Assembly (NCBI GenBank): GCA_039802005.1
Contig: JBDRVV010000017.1
Location: 1-61,189 of the forward strand
Length of the DNA: 61,189 nucleotides
Reading direction: 5' to 3'
DNA from: a candidate division WOR-3 bacterium
GTDB taxonomy: Bacteria > Hydrothermota > Tepidihabitantia > SM23-42 > JAOAFX01
This document shows, in pieces, positions 37,401 to 45,000 of this stretch. The notes under the pieces are model-generated. The model ran no database searches. It saw only the letters and a list, made by a program, of their open reading frames with translations, and was not told the origin of the DNA. Made by a program: the position numbers and the translations under genes. How positions within the stretch are numbered: position 1 is the first letter of the stretch; each line of letters opens with the position of its first letter.

Positions 37401-38052
37401 ATAGGTACTCTCAGGTTTGACATTGTAATCAATCCAGGTTACCCAGTTGCCGGAACTCGGTTGAGCAGGTAATGTTGTTTCAATATGCCAGGGCTCGCCA
37501 GTTGGTGGACACCTGCGCCAGACCTCAAAATTTGTCTCATAATTTGACTTATCCTGAAATTGCACAACAATCCTATCCGAGGCCGGTGAATGGACACGGA
37601 GTTCGTGATAAGGTGCATTGAGCAAGGGTGTAGTAACTGAAATTGGGGCACAAAAGTCAGAATAATACTTTTGTCCCTGAAATATACCATAACTTCGGAC
37701 TTTGTAATAATAGGTCGTATTTCGCTCAACAGTCTCATCATAAAAACTCTTTGACCCTGGTCCCCAATAACCTTGAGCAATCATCTGCCAACTTTCACCG
37801 GATTTCATTCTCCATACCTCAAAATTTAAAAGTGTTCCACACCGCCAGTCTAACCCGACTTTTGATTCATCAACTGCAAAGGCATAAAGGTCATAAGGGG
37901 CATTGAGCTGGATGGTGAAGTAATCACTGATGTCGTCAACTTTTATAAAGTTATCCAACCATGCCCGCACAAAGAACCGGCAATAGGGCGAGTTCACCTG
38001 TGGCATTGCAAATTGAATCGTCTTGGTTTCGCCATCGCCGTAATACTGATAT
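34464..38052 (-). pseudogene. Truncated relative of the giant secreted protein (both ends lost)
   Basis: The open frame runs 1,180 residues from an internal ATG at 38006 and is open a little further, to an in-frame stop at 38052-38054. It has two FN3 domains, a propeller-like region, an Ig-like domain, a carbohydrate-binding-like jelly roll, a second Ig-like GGE domain and one jelly-roll module very like those at about 1020-1370 of the giant (shared CLENV/T, MYKIYG, APTDSGHIC, ETIDYL.LIYDD). It has no signal peptide and stops in the middle of the module, at GDSVRLIIDPQGDGGE, where the giant continues. There is no beta-helix or sorting domain. A possible lost N-terminal piece is readable in another frame at about 38107-38178. 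Probably a decayed gene; if expressed it would stay in the cytoplasm. Confidence 0.75.
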
Positions 38053-38054
38053 CA

Positions 38055-38293
38055 TCCAGTTTCTTGTCTCCATTTCTCCCTTTCTCCGTATCTCCTTGTC
38101 TATTTTTTCACGCCCCATTATGACTCACATCATCATCAATAATCCAATTCTTGATGAATTCAAGGGTATAGGTGTAACCTCTTTATAAAAGCGGGAGGTA
38201 AGATAAAAGTAGTGTATAAAGTGCTTGAAAAAAATTAAAAAATTGATATAAAAAAAGAATATGAATGAAAAACAATAAGAAAGCGCCAGTCCA
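38055..38293. repeat. Repeat insertion and remnant DNA upstream of the truncated secreted gene
   Basis: At about 38060-38105 is a TCTCCATTTCTCCC/TCTCCGTATCTCCTTGTC element of the family inserted in frame in the giant gene at about 21960-22000. It lies exactly where the frame of the truncated gene stops. Beyond it, a 24-codon stretch on the - strand (about 38107-38178) reads like secreted-protein sequence but in a different frame. I see no intact gene here. Confidence 0.6.
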
Positions 38294-38452
38294 ATGGAAG
38301 CGATGGTAAAAGAGACCATCAATGAGAAAGTGGCGGAAGTTCCTGGAAATCCCCAAAAGCTAAGGGATTTCGCGGGCGTAAACCTAAAAAAATTTCTCCA
38401 GGCACAAGTCAATGAGTTGATGCTTGAACACCGGAGATTGTCCTTAAAATAG
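38294..38452 (+). pseudogene. Possible N-terminal fragment of an IS256/mutator-type transposase
   Basis: A 52-codon frame reads MEAMVKETINEK, then NPQKLRDFAG, then LKKFLQAQVNELML. This resembles the extreme N-terminus of IS256-family transposases (helices ending in an EF.xAEVNELM-type segment). It stops after 52 codons, and no DDE region or terminal inverted repeats are visible, so it is at most a fragment. It sits in the junction between the broken secreted gene and the redox island. No ribosome site of note. Identification is weak. Confidence 0.35.
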
Positions 38453-38504
38453 TTTGAAATTATTACAATATTGAAGTCATTACTAATTAGGCTTAACCTT
38501 TCGC

Positions 38505-38532
38505 TTGACTTTGTGTCAAAAGTATGTATTAT
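38505..38532 (+). promoter_or_regulatory. Promoter of the ferritin-like gene pair
   Basis: -35 TTGACT (38505-38510) and -10 TATTAT (38527-38532), 16-base spacer, followed by AAAGGAG and the ATG at 38550. It opens the + strand redox island. Confidence 0.7.
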
Positions 38533-38549
38533 AAGATAAAGGAGTGAAA

Positions 38550-39062
38550 ATGGAAAAGGCAGTGGAAATCCTTAAAACTGGTATTAAAATAGAAAAAAAT
38601 GGTATTGTAAGTTATCTTGATTTTGCGTTCAAGACAAAAGACCCGACCGGCAAAAATATGTTTATCAGGCTTGCAAAGGATGAATATCTACATATGGATG
38701 TCCTTGAGAAAGAACTTGATAGTATTATGTGCAACCGAACCTGGGTATGCGAAAATATCCCGGAATCAACAATTGAAAAGATTGCGCCGATGATAAGAAA
38801 TATTGATAGAACCAAGGGCGAAGAGGGTATGGATGAGCTTTCCGCATTGAAGACAGCACTGGATTTAGAAAAAAGGTCTATAGAATTTTATAATGAAAAT
38901 AAAAAACATCTCAATGACCCGGAAGCGGTTAAAATTTTTGACCGAATAATTGAAATGGAAGAATCCCACTATGATTTAATCCAGGCTGAGATTGACCATA
39001 TTGAACAAACCGGTTTCTGGTTTGGTATAAGAGAATTCACAATGGAAGGAGAGAGAAATTAG
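38550..39062 (+). CDS. Ferritin-like diiron protein (rubrerythrin-type, no rubredoxin domain)
   Basis: About 170 residues forming a four-helix ferritin-like bundle. Carboxylate/His motifs suit a diiron site: EKNG in helix 1, DEYLH (ExxH-like) in helix 2, DLEKRSIEFY in helix 3 and EMEESHYD in helix 4. It lacks the Cys4 rubredoxin tail of classical rubrerythrin. Such COG1633-type proteins are linked to peroxide reduction or iron handling in anaerobes. The ATG at 38550 fits the AAGGAG site better than the in-frame GTG at 38544. It is followed after 8 bases by a paralogue. Confidence 0.85.
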   Translation: MEKAVEILKTGIKIEKNGIVSYLDFAFKTKDPTGKNMFIRLAKDEYLHMDVLEKELDSIMCNRTWVCENIPESTIEKIAPMIRNIDRTKGEEGMDELSALKTALDLEKRSIEFYNENKKHLNDPEAVKIFDRIIEMEESHYDLIQAEIDHIEQTGFWFGIREFTMEGERN

Positions 39063-39070
39063 GAGGTTAT

Positions 39071-39580
39071 ATGGAAGTAAAAAAGGCGCTTGAAGGATTA
39101 AAGATTGCAATGCAAACAGAGTTGAATGGTATTGAATTTTATAAAGTTGCGGCGGAAAAGACCGAAGACCCCAAGGGCAAAGAAGTTTTTAAAACACTCG
39201 CTCAAGATGAAATTAAGCATTTTAACGAATTAAAACGTCAATACGAACATATTTTGAAAGATAATGATTGGTTATCCAAGATCGAACTCGGAACACCATC
39301 AAGTTTTATAGGTGAAAGTCCAATATTCACCGAGGAGATTAAAACACGCATAAAAGAAAGACATTTTGAGATGTCTGCATTGAGCATCGGGGCACTCTTA
39401 GAATCAAATTCAATAGAGTTCTACCGAAAAATGAAAGAAGAATCTGATGACCCAACTGCAAAAGAACTTTTTGGTCAACTCCAAAAATGGGAAGAGAAAC
39501 ATCTTGAGGCAATTACAAAACAGATGAATATATTAAAAGAAGAATTCTGGGCAGACGCCCAGTTCACGCCATTATACTAA
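39071..39580 (+). CDS. Ferritin-like diiron protein (rubrerythrin-type), paralogue
   Basis: A 169-residue paralogue of the preceding protein. Diiron-type motifs are ELNGIEFY, QDEIKHFNE, ESNSIEFY and WEEKHLEA. It ends in a Trp-containing tail (EEFWADAQF), as the first copy ends with GFWFGIREF. There is no rubredoxin domain. Ribosome site AGGAGG. Cotranscribed with 38550. A third relative is at 52613. Two different copies side by side could form a hetero-oligomer, but this is inference. Confidence 0.85.
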   Translation: MEVKKALEGLKIAMQTELNGIEFYKVAAEKTEDPKGKEVFKTLAQDEIKHFNELKRQYEHILKDNDWLSKIELGTPSSFIGESPIFTEEIKTRIKERHFEMSALSIGALLESNSIEFYRKMKEESDDPTAKELFGQLQKWEEKHLEAITKQMNILKEEFWADAQFTPLY

Positions 39581-39586
39581 TGGTAA

Positions 39587-39700
39587 ATTCTAAATTCGAA
39601 ATACGAAATCCGAAGCAAATTCCAAACTACAATTATTCAATATTTCAAACTTTTCTTATTAGTTTAGAATTTAGATATTCGCATTTCGGATTTGACCGAA
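39587..39700. repeat. AAATTCGAAATACGAAATCC dispersed repeat
   Basis: An intergenic element with GAAATACGAAATCCGAAGC on the left and GAATTTAGATATTCGCATTTCGG on the right, related to the block between sucC and sucD (19075-19215). It lies between the ferritin-like pair and the iscU-like gene. No gene here. Confidence 0.75.
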
Positions 39701-39716
39701 CGAAAGTGAGGTGAAA

Positions 39717-40112
39717 ATGCCATTCTATTCTGAAAAAGTAATGGACCATTTCCAGCATCCAAGGAATGTTGGCGAAATTCCGGATGCGGATGGAATTGGT
39801 GAAGTAGGCAATCCGGTCTGTGGTGATATGATGACATTTTACATAAAGGTAAAGGATAACCGACTTGTTGACATTAAGTTTAAAACCTTTGGCTGCGGTG
39901 CAGCAATTGCAGTATCTTCAATGGTAAGTGAAATGGCAAAAGGAAAGACGATAGAAGAGGCGCTAAAGATTACCAACGAACTCGTTGCCCAGGAACTTGG
40001 TGGTCTGCCACCCAATAAAATGCACTGTTCTAATCTTGGGGCTGATGCGCTCCATAAGGCAATTGAAGATTATTTAAAAAAGAAGGAGCAGAAAAATGCC
40101 GGAAAAGTGTAA
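39717..40112 (+). CDS. iscU: Iron-sulfur cluster scaffold, IscU/NifU N-terminal type
   Basis: A 131-residue stand-alone scaffold on which Fe-S clusters are assembled from Cys persulfide and iron. The three conserved cysteines are C35 (NPVCGD, with D37), C60 (FGCGAA) and C104 (MHCSNLGAD). The start YSEKVMDHFQHPRNVGE is typical. No IscS desulfurase lies next to it in this window. ATG 39717 is preferred over GTG 39711. Its end overlaps the zinc-ribbon gene at 40096. Confidence 0.93.
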   Translation: MPFYSEKVMDHFQHPRNVGEIPDADGIGEVGNPVCGDMMTFYIKVKDNRLVDIKFKTFGCGAAIAVSSMVSEMAKGKTIEEALKITNELVAQELGGLPPNKMHCSNLGADALHKAIEDYLKKKEQKNAGKV

Positions 40113-40278
40113 ATGTCCATTCTGTGATAGTGAATTGTTGATGAAATGCTTTGAACCAATTTTCTGTACAAACTGCAATGTAGAATTGATAATCTGTCCT
40201 GAGTGTAGAAAACTTTTCAATATTAAATTTGAAAAATGCCCGCATTGCGGAAAAAAGAATGAAAGGAGGAAGGAATGA
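40096..40278 (+). CDS. Zinc-ribbon miniprotein
   Basis: A 60-residue protein with four CxxC pairs (CPFC, CTNC, CPEC, CPHC) and a charged tail, predicted to bind two zinc ions or an Fe-S centre. It starts inside the end of iscU behind an AAGGAG site and its TGA overlaps the next ATG (ATGA), so it is translated as part of the iscU-PDO operon. The role is unknown; the position suggests help in cluster or disulfide chemistry. Confidence 0.75.
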   Translation: MPEKCKCPFCDSELLMKCFEPIFCTNCNVELIICPECRKLFNIKFEKCPHCGKKNERRKE

Positions 40279-40934
40279 GTTTGCTTGATGATAATGTAAA
40301 GAATGAAATAAAAAAAGTCTTTGAAGGACTCAAAGAGCCGGTTAAACTTGTTGTCTTCACCCAGGAATCGCCTATCGTTATGCCCACAATTGAGTGCGAA
40401 AATTGCAAAGACAACAGAATTCTGATGGAGGAACTCGCGGGTTTGAGTGATAAACTCAAGATTGAGGTGTATGACTTTTTGAAGGATAAAGATAAGGTTG
40501 AAAAATACAAAATTGATAAAATTCCTGCCAATGTCATTGAAGGTGATATTGATTATGGAATAAGATTCTTTGGGATGCCTGCCGGCTATGAATTTTCCAC
40601 ATTGATCGAAACAATCAAATTTGTTTCTTCGCGAGATACAGGGTTGAATGCTGAGGTAAAAGAGAAATTGAAAACTTTGACCAAGCCCATCCATATCCGT
40701 GTATTTGTAACCCTGACTTGCCCATATTGTCCCCAGGCTGCGGTAACTGCATTTAAATTTGCTATGGAAAATCAACTCATTACTGCGGAGACGATAAATG
40801 CCCAGGAATTTCCACATCTGAGTCAGCGTTATAATGTCTTTGCCGTGCCAAAAACAGTGGTCAATGAAAATATCCAATTTGAAGGGGCGTTGCCTGAGAC
40901 TCTTTTCGCCGAAAAGGTCTTAAGTTCACAATAA
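40275..40934 (+). CDS. Protein disulfide oxidoreductase (PDO, two thioredoxin folds)
   Basis: A 219-residue glutaredoxin-like/PDO protein of the type first seen in thermophilic archaea. It has two tandem thioredoxin folds, each with its own CxxC: C41-C44 (CENC) and C149-C152 (CPYC). The cis-proline loops appear as KIPAN and AVPKT. PDOs make, break or shuffle protein disulfides and can pass electrons to peroxiredoxins. Coupled to the zinc-ribbon gene by ATGA. The two peroxiredoxins and the FTR fusion downstream are likely partners (inference). Confidence 0.88.
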   Translation: MSLLDDNVKNEIKKVFEGLKEPVKLVVFTQESPIVMPTIECENCKDNRILMEELAGLSDKLKIEVYDFLKDKDKVEKYKIDKIPANVIEGDIDYGIRFFGMPAGYEFSTLIETIKFVSSRDTGLNAEVKEKLKTLTKPIHIRVFVTLTCPYCPQAAVTAFKFAMENQLITAETINAQEFPHLSQRYNVFAVPKTVVNENIQFEGALPETLFAEKVLSSQ

Positions 40935-40987
40935 GATATATTTACTATCATGCTAAAGAGACTAAAATATTTTTAATAGGATAATGA

Positions 40988-41031
40988 ATTACCCCTCACC
41001 CCTACCCTCTCCCACAGGGGGAGAGGTATTG
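40988..41031. repeat. CCCCTCACCC...GGGGGAGAGG hairpin repeat
   Basis: An intergenic element reading CCCCTCACCCCTACCCTCTCCC then ACAGGGGGAGAGG, able to form a CCTCTCCC/GGGGAGAGG hairpin. Related forms lie at about 25547-25585 (in frame in the giant gene) and 45570-45630. There is no T-run, so it is not a standard terminator. Confidence 0.65.
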
Positions 41032-41057
41032 TGTAATATATCTACAAGGAGGAAATT

Positions 41058-41225
41058 ATGAAAAAAATAAAAAAAGCAACGATAAAGAAAGGTGCGAAAT
41101 ATGTATGTAAGGTTTGCGGTCTGTCAGTCACAGTAGACAATGTCTGTGGCTGTACCGAGGCGCATCCCCTTATCTGCTGTGGAACCGAAATGGTCCCTAA
41201 AAAGAAAAAAACTACAAAAAAGTAG
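41058..41225 (+). CDS. Desulforedoxin-like small cysteine protein
   Basis: A 55-residue basic protein. C17-x2-C20 (YVCKVCG) and the adjacent pair C40-C41 (LICCGTEM) give the desulforedoxin CxxC...CC iron site. Two extra cysteines (C30, C32) lie between them. Desulforedoxin-type domains pass single electrons, for example to superoxide reductase. Strong AAGGAGG ribosome site. The gene is too short for many gene finders. A simpler paralogue is at 47543. It sits 12 bases before the ferritin-like gene at 41238, so cotranscription is likely. Confidence 0.75.
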   Translation: MKKIKKATIKKGAKYVCKVCGLSVTVDNVCGCTEAHPLICCGTEMVPKKKKTTKK

Positions 41226-41237
41226 AAAGGAGAAAAT

Positions 41238-41657
41238 ATGGCTTCAAAAGAACTTCTTGATTTAATGAATCGGGCGATTGCCCGTGAACTTCAGGTTGCC
41301 ATTCAATATATGTGGCAACATGTCCAATGGGTAGGTATCAAGGGATTTGCCGTTAAAGACGAATTGAAAAAAATTTCAATTACCGAGATGAAACATGCTG
41401 AAGCGATTGCGGAAAGATTGAATTATCTCGGTGGCAAGCCCACAACAAAACCAGAACCGATAAATGTTGGAAATACTCTTAAAGAGATGATCGAACAAGA
41501 TAAAAAGGACGAGGAAGGAGCAATTAAACTCTATAAAGAGATAATTGAAAAAGCACGAAAAGAAGGTGATGAGGTAACACGCAAACTGTTTGAGGGTATC
41601 TTGACCGACGAAGAAGAACACCACGATACATTTTCCACGCTGCTTGAAGAAATATAG
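41238..41657 (+). CDS. Bacterioferritin/Dps-like ferritin domain protein
   Basis: A 139-residue four-helix protein closer to the bacterioferritin/ferritin branch than to the rubrerythrin-type ones nearby. Ligand motifs are RELQVAIQYMWQH, ITEMKHAE (ExxH), DEEGAIKLY and LTDEEEHHD. A Met suitable for haem binding is not obvious. It probably stores or oxidises iron. Ribosome site AAAGGAG. It follows the desulforedoxin-like gene, a plausible electron donor for iron release. Confidence 0.85.
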   Translation: MASKELLDLMNRAIARELQVAIQYMWQHVQWVGIKGFAVKDELKKISITEMKHAEAIAERLNYLGGKPTTKPEPINVGNTLKEMIEQDKKDEEGAIKLYKEIIEKARKEGDEVTRKLFEGILTDEEEHHDTFSTLLEEI

Positions 41658-41669
41658 GTCCAATTATAT

Positions 41670-41725
41670 TTCCATCCCCTTTATCCCCCTTTTGTAAAGG
41701 GGGATGGAAGGGGATTTGCATTTAG
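41670..41725. repeat. CCATCCCC...GGGGATGG inverted repeat
   Basis: Inverted repeat: CCATCCCCTTTATCCCCCTTTT, loop, AAAGGGGGATGGAAGGGGAT. It lies between the ferritin-like gene and tusA and covers one of the two possible tusA start codons. Confidence 0.7.
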
Positions 41726-41730
41726 AAAAA

Positions 41731-41964
41731 ATGGCACCCAACCCGACTGCAGTTGTTGATTGTGTGGGGCTATTCTGTCCTCAGCCAATCTTTCAGACCA
41801 GACAGGCACTTGATAAACTAAAATCAGGCGAAATTCTTGAACTTCTCGCTGATGACCCTGCTGCAGAAGAAGACATAAAGGCATTCTGCAAGCGAACCGG
41901 CAATGAACTCTTAAGTGTTGAGAAAAACGGTGGTATTTTGAAATTTCTAATTCGCAAGACATAA
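41731..41964 (+). CDS. tusA: TusA/SirA-family sulfur carrier
   Basis: A 77-residue TusA-type protein that carries sulfur as a cysteine persulfide. The signature GLFCPQPIFQTRQAL holds the active Cys near residue 15; the strand order and a second Cys (KAFCKRTG) fit the family. A longer start at 41704 lies in an inverted repeat, so the ATG at 41731, which gives the normal family length, is preferred, though no clear ribosome site precedes it. Placed near iscU and redox genes, it may feed sulfur relay or persulfide chemistry. Confidence 0.85.
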   Translation: MAPNPTAVVDCVGLFCPQPIFQTRQALDKLKSGEILELLADDPAAEEDIKAFCKRTGNELLSVEKNGGILKFLIRKT

Positions 41965-41967
41965 AAA

Positions 41968-42076
41968 CGTAGGGCAAGGCTTTAGCCTTGCAAAAGAATC
42001 TGCTACCCGTAGGGCAAGGCTTTAACCTTGCAAAAGAATCCGCTACCCGTAGGGCAAGGCTTTAGCCTTGCATACT
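41968..42076. repeat. Three tandem 40-bp repeats with GCAAGGCTTTAGCCTTGC palindromes
   Basis: Three copies of CGTAGGGCAAGGCTTTAGCC... begin at 41968, 42008 and 42048, exactly 40 bases apart. Each holds a GCAAGGCT/AGCCTTGC palindrome (the middle copy reads TTTAACC), and the spacers AAAAGAATCTGCTACC and AAAAGAATCCGCTACC are nearly identical. The third copy runs into the 5' side of copA. Another copy of the element is at 47701-47724 and a diverged one is near 5805. Confidence 0.9.
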
Positions 42077-42100
42077 TGCATAAAGGAAAGAAGAATTAGA

Positions 42101-44335
42101 ATGCCAGAAAAGAAAATCATAAAAGTTGGTGGAATGCACTGTGCAATGTGTGTGAGCACAGTGGAAAATTCATTAAAGAATCTTGATGGCACAATTGATG
42201 TAGTAGTGAATCTGGCAACTGAGAAGGCAGCAGTTACTTACGACCCGGCAATTGTTGACATAAATAAAATAAAAAAGGCGATAGAAGAATCTGGTTATCA
42301 GTTTCTGGGACTTGCTGAAGAGATAGACCTAAGGAAAGAAGAAGAATTAAGGCAGAAAGACCTCAATGCGAAAAAGCGTAAGTTTATAATCGGTTTTATC
42401 ATCGGCATTCCTTTGATGGTTTTGATGTATATTCCAATGCATCATATCCAATTCCCCATACACTATTTGCTGTTTGCAATCTCAACCCCTACCTTTATTT
42501 ATATCAGCGCGCCCATCTTCAAAGCGGGATTCCAGGCACTAAAAAATAAATCTCTAAATATGGATGTGATGTATTCAATGGGTATTGGTGTTTCATATAT
42601 TGCAAGTGTAATGGGAACTTTTAACATAATCTTAAACAAACACTTTATGTTTTATGAAACCGCGGTCCTGCTTGCAACATTTTTAACTCTTGGGCGGTAT
42701 CTTGAGGCAAAGGCAAAAGGTAGAACCTCTGAGGCGATTAAGAAGTTGATTGGATTAAAGCCAAAGTCAGCGATCGTGGTAAGAGATAATGTTGAAACTG
42801 AAATACCAGTTGATGAAGTCCAGGTCGGTGATATAATAATCTCAAGACCTGGAGAACGGATAGCAACGGATGGAGAAGTTATTGAGGGAATGAGTTTAGT
42901 TGATGAATCTATGATCACGGGCGAGCCGATACCCGTATTGAAGAGAAAAGGTGATACATTGATTGGTGGAACGATAAACAAGAATGGCGTGATAAAATTC
43001 CGTGCTACAAAAGTTGGAAAAGAAACTTTATTATCGCAGATTATCAAACTCGTTGAGGAAGCCCAGGGCTCAAAGCCGCCGGTACAGAAAATTGCGGATA
43101 AGGTGGTGAGTTATTTTATTCCAGTTGTTTTGGGTATTGCTATCGTCTCTTTTACCCTCTGGTATTTTGGCTTCGGTTCATCATTGCATTTTGCACTGAG
43201 CATCTTAATTTCTATTCTGGTCGTTGCCTGCCCCTGTGCGTTAGGTCTTGCTACGCCGACTGCAATGACTGTAGGAATTGGCAGGGGCGCAGAATTGGGG
43301 ATTTTGATCAAAAATGGCGAAGCACTTGAAATTGCGGAAAAAATTACAACCATGGTTTTTGATAAAACTGGAACGCTGACAATGGGAAAGCCGGAAGTAA
43401 CAGAGATAATTGAAAGTAGCGAGGAGCGAGTAGAGAGTAGAGAGAGAAAAGCGTTAAGAATTGCCGGGTCACTTGAAAAAAATTCTCTTCATCCCCTTGC
43501 TGAGGCGATTGTGCATAAGGCAAAAGAGATGAAAATAGAATTGGTTGAGCCGCAAAATACAGAAACAGTAGAAGGTAAAGGAATAAAAGGATTTATTGAA
43601 GGAAAACCCGCAATTGTTGGGAGTAAAAATTTTCTACAAGAGAATGGGATAACAATTTCTGAAGATATAAAAAATGAGATAAAGAAACTTGAAAATAAAG
43701 GCAAAACCCTGGTCTTTGTTGGTTTTAATAAAAAACTCATCGGCGCAATTGCCATTTCTGATATAATTAAATCCGAGGCAAAACAGGCAATAGCATATTT
43801 AAAGAAGATGCACCTCAAACCGGTAATGCTCACCGGTGATAATAAACAGACCGCAGAAGCAGTTGCAAATGAACTCGGGATTGAGAGATTCATAGCCGAA
43901 ATATTACCCCAGAATAAATCAGATGAAATAAAAAAATTACAAAATGAGGGTGAAATAGTGGCATTCGTTGGTGATGGAATAAACGATGCACCAGCACTTG
44001 CCCAGGCAGATTTAGGAATTGCTGTAGGTAGTGGCACAGACATAGCAATAGAAAGCGGTGATGTCGTATTGGTCAAAAATAAAATGACCGATGTTGTAGC
44101 AACCATTCAACTTGCAAGAAAGGTGATGGCAAGAATAAAACAGAATCTATTCTGGGCATTTTTCTATAATATAATATTGATTCCTGTTGCTGCCGGCATT
44201 CTATATCCATTTTTCAAGATTACCTTCAAACCCGAGTTCGCCGGCTTAGCAATGGCAATGAGTTCAGTGACGGTGGTGAGTCTGTCGTTGATTTTGAAGA
44301 GATACACACCAAAAATAAAGGACTATGATGGGTAG
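42101..44335 (+). CDS. copA: Copper-exporting P-type ATPase
   Basis: A 744-residue P1B-type ATPase in the inner membrane that pumps Cu(I) out. One N-terminal heavy-metal domain has C14-x2-C17 (GMHCAMC). The membrane CPC motif (VVACPCALGLATPTA, near 378), the phosphorylated DKTGT near 420, a TGDN hinge and the GDGINDAPAL motif are all intact. The ATG at 42101 follows AAGGAAAG; the frame is open upstream to 42068 but that part is repeat sequence. The YHS miniprotein at 44543 is a likely metallochaperone or metal-sensing companion. Confidence 0.95.
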   Translation: MPEKKIIKVGGMHCAMCVSTVENSLKNLDGTIDVVVNLATEKAAVTYDPAIVDINKIKKAIEESGYQFLGLAEEIDLRKEEELRQKDLNAKKRKFIIGFIIGIPLMVLMYIPMHHIQFPIHYLLFAISTPTFIYISAPIFKAGFQALKNKSLNMDVMYSMGIGVSYIASVMGTFNIILNKHFMFYETAVLLATFLTLGRYLEAKAKGRTSEAIKKLIGLKPKSAIVVRDNVETEIPVDEVQVGDIIISRPGERIATDGEVIEGMSLVDESMITGEPIPVLKRKGDTLIGGTINKNGVIKFRATKVGKETLLSQIIKLVEEAQGSKPPVQKIADKVVSYFIPVVLGIAIVSFTLWYFGFGSSLHFALSILISILVVACPCALGLATPTAMTVGIGRGAELGILIKNGEALEIAEKITTMVFDKTGTLTMGKPEVTEIIESSEERVESRERKALRIAGSLEKNSLHPLAEAIVHKAKEMKIELVEPQNTETVEGKGIKGFIEGKPAIVGSKNFLQENGITISEDIKNEIKKLENKGKTLVFVGFNKKLIGAIAISDIIKSEAKQAIAYLKKMHLKPVMLTGDNKQTAEAVANELGIERFIAEILPQNKSDEIKKLQNEGEIVAFVGDGINDAPALAQADLGIAVGSGTDIAIESGDVVLVKNKMTDVVATIQLARKVMARIKQNLFWAFFYNIILIPVAAGILYPFFKITFKPEFAGLAMAMSSVTVVSLSLILKRYTPKIKDYDG

Positions 44336-44349
44336 TGGGTTGGGGTTAA

Positions 44350-44428
44350 GATGCTGGATATTTTAAAATACCTAAAAGTCCAAAAACTTGTCCTGATGGA
44401 AATCAGGATGCCTAAATACCTAAATTTT
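44350..44428 (+). repeat. Direct repeat, left copy, flanking the YHS gene
   Basis: A 79-base sequence (GATGCTGGATATTTTAAAAT...CCTAAATTTT) that recurs almost unchanged at 44726-44804 in the same orientation. It contains a TCCTGAT/ATCAGGA palindrome. The two copies bracket the YHS gene and its leader. Confidence 0.88.
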
Positions 44429-44511
44429 AGGGGCATTTGTTGGTTGTCCTTAGAATTTATGATTCGTTTTGAGTTGGACGTTTTGAAAAATTTATCCGTG
44501 TGAATTTACGG

Positions 44512-44528
44512 GCTTTGCGAAGCAAAGC
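44512..44528 (+). other. Hairpin next to the ribosome site of the YHS gene
   Basis: A perfect 7-bp stem GCTTTGC/GCAAAGC with a GAA loop ends just before AAAGGAGGT. The sequence before it (TATCCGTGTGAATTTACGG) resembles that before the rubrerythrin gene (48640-48668), which also ends in a small hairpin just upstream of the ribosome site. Either a shared repeat or a shared leader element. Confidence 0.5.
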
Positions 44529-44542
44529 GAAAGGAGGTAATT

Positions 44543-44704
44543 ATGGCAACAGATCCGGTCTGCAAGATGCTGGTCTCAGAGAAGACCGCAAAATGGACAA
44601 CTGAATATAAGGGCAAGAAGTATTACTTCTGTGCCCCGGGATGCAAAAAGGCATTTGAGGAAAATCCAGAGAAATATTTGAAAGAAATAGAAGAGGATAA
44701 GTAA
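44543..44704 (+). CDS. YHS-domain miniprotein
   Basis: A 53-residue YHS/TRASH-like protein. C7 in DPVCKM and C30 with C34 in FCAPGC make the metal-binding site typical of copper or heavy-metal handling proteins. Strong AAGGAGGT ribosome site. It follows copA by about 200 bases, so the two probably serve the same metal. It is bracketed by a pair of 79-base direct repeats. The gene is short but the motif is clear. Confidence 0.85.
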   Translation: MATDPVCKMLVSEKTAKWTTEYKGKKYYFCAPGCKKAFEENPEKYLKEIEEDK

Positions 44705-44725
44705 TAGTAAATGGACTTGGGCTGG

Positions 44726-44804
44726 GATGCTGGATATTTCTAAAATACCTAAAAGTCCAAAACCTGTCCTGATGAAAATCAGGATGCCTAAATCCCTAAA
44801 TTTT
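44726..44804 (+). repeat. Direct repeat, right copy, flanking the YHS gene
   Basis: Second copy of the element at 44350-44428, same orientation, with a few base changes. Together they form a repeat-gene-repeat arrangement around the YHS gene. Confidence 0.88.
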
Positions 44805-45000
44805 TTGAAGTCAATGGTTAGGCGTTGTACGTTGTTGCTGCCTGTATCGTCAAAAGGTAATTGGTAATTGTTTTGAGTATGGGATTTTCTTGGGATTTGG
44901 TGCTTGGGATTTGGAATTTAAACTAATGGTTTTTGGTTAATGGGCATAGATGGTGGTATGGTTATCGGATATATAGTAACTCGTGATTAGTGGGATATTT
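44805..45000. other. Non-coding stretch with degenerate repeats
   Basis: I see no gene or promoter. It contains TTGGGATTTGGTGCTTGGGATTTGGAATTT, a distant form of the TTTCGGATTTCGG family, and a GTTGTACGTTGTTG stretch. It lies between the right YHS-flanking repeat and a MITE-like element. Confidence 0.5.

Noticed and set aside
38125-38412. 95-codon open frame on the - strand upstream of the truncated secreted gene
   Set aside because: It runs antisense to the possible transposase fragment, in no family that I recognise, with no ribosome site.
38505-38549. PerR box in front of the ferritin-like pair
   Set aside because: Only a TTATAA half-site is visible; the second half does not match.
40074-40877. 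267-codon open frame on the - strand opposite iscU, the zinc ribbon and PDO
   Set aside because: The + strand genes have intact catalytic and metal motifs; the antisense frame has no recognisable domain.
41968-42076. CRISPR-like array
   Set aside because: Only three units; the 'spacers' are nearly identical to each other and the repeat is a simple palindrome also found singly elsewhere; no cas genes.
43489-44106. 205-codon open frame on the - strand inside copA
   Set aside because: Shadow of the P-type ATPase, whose DKTGT and GDGINDAP motifs are on the + strand.
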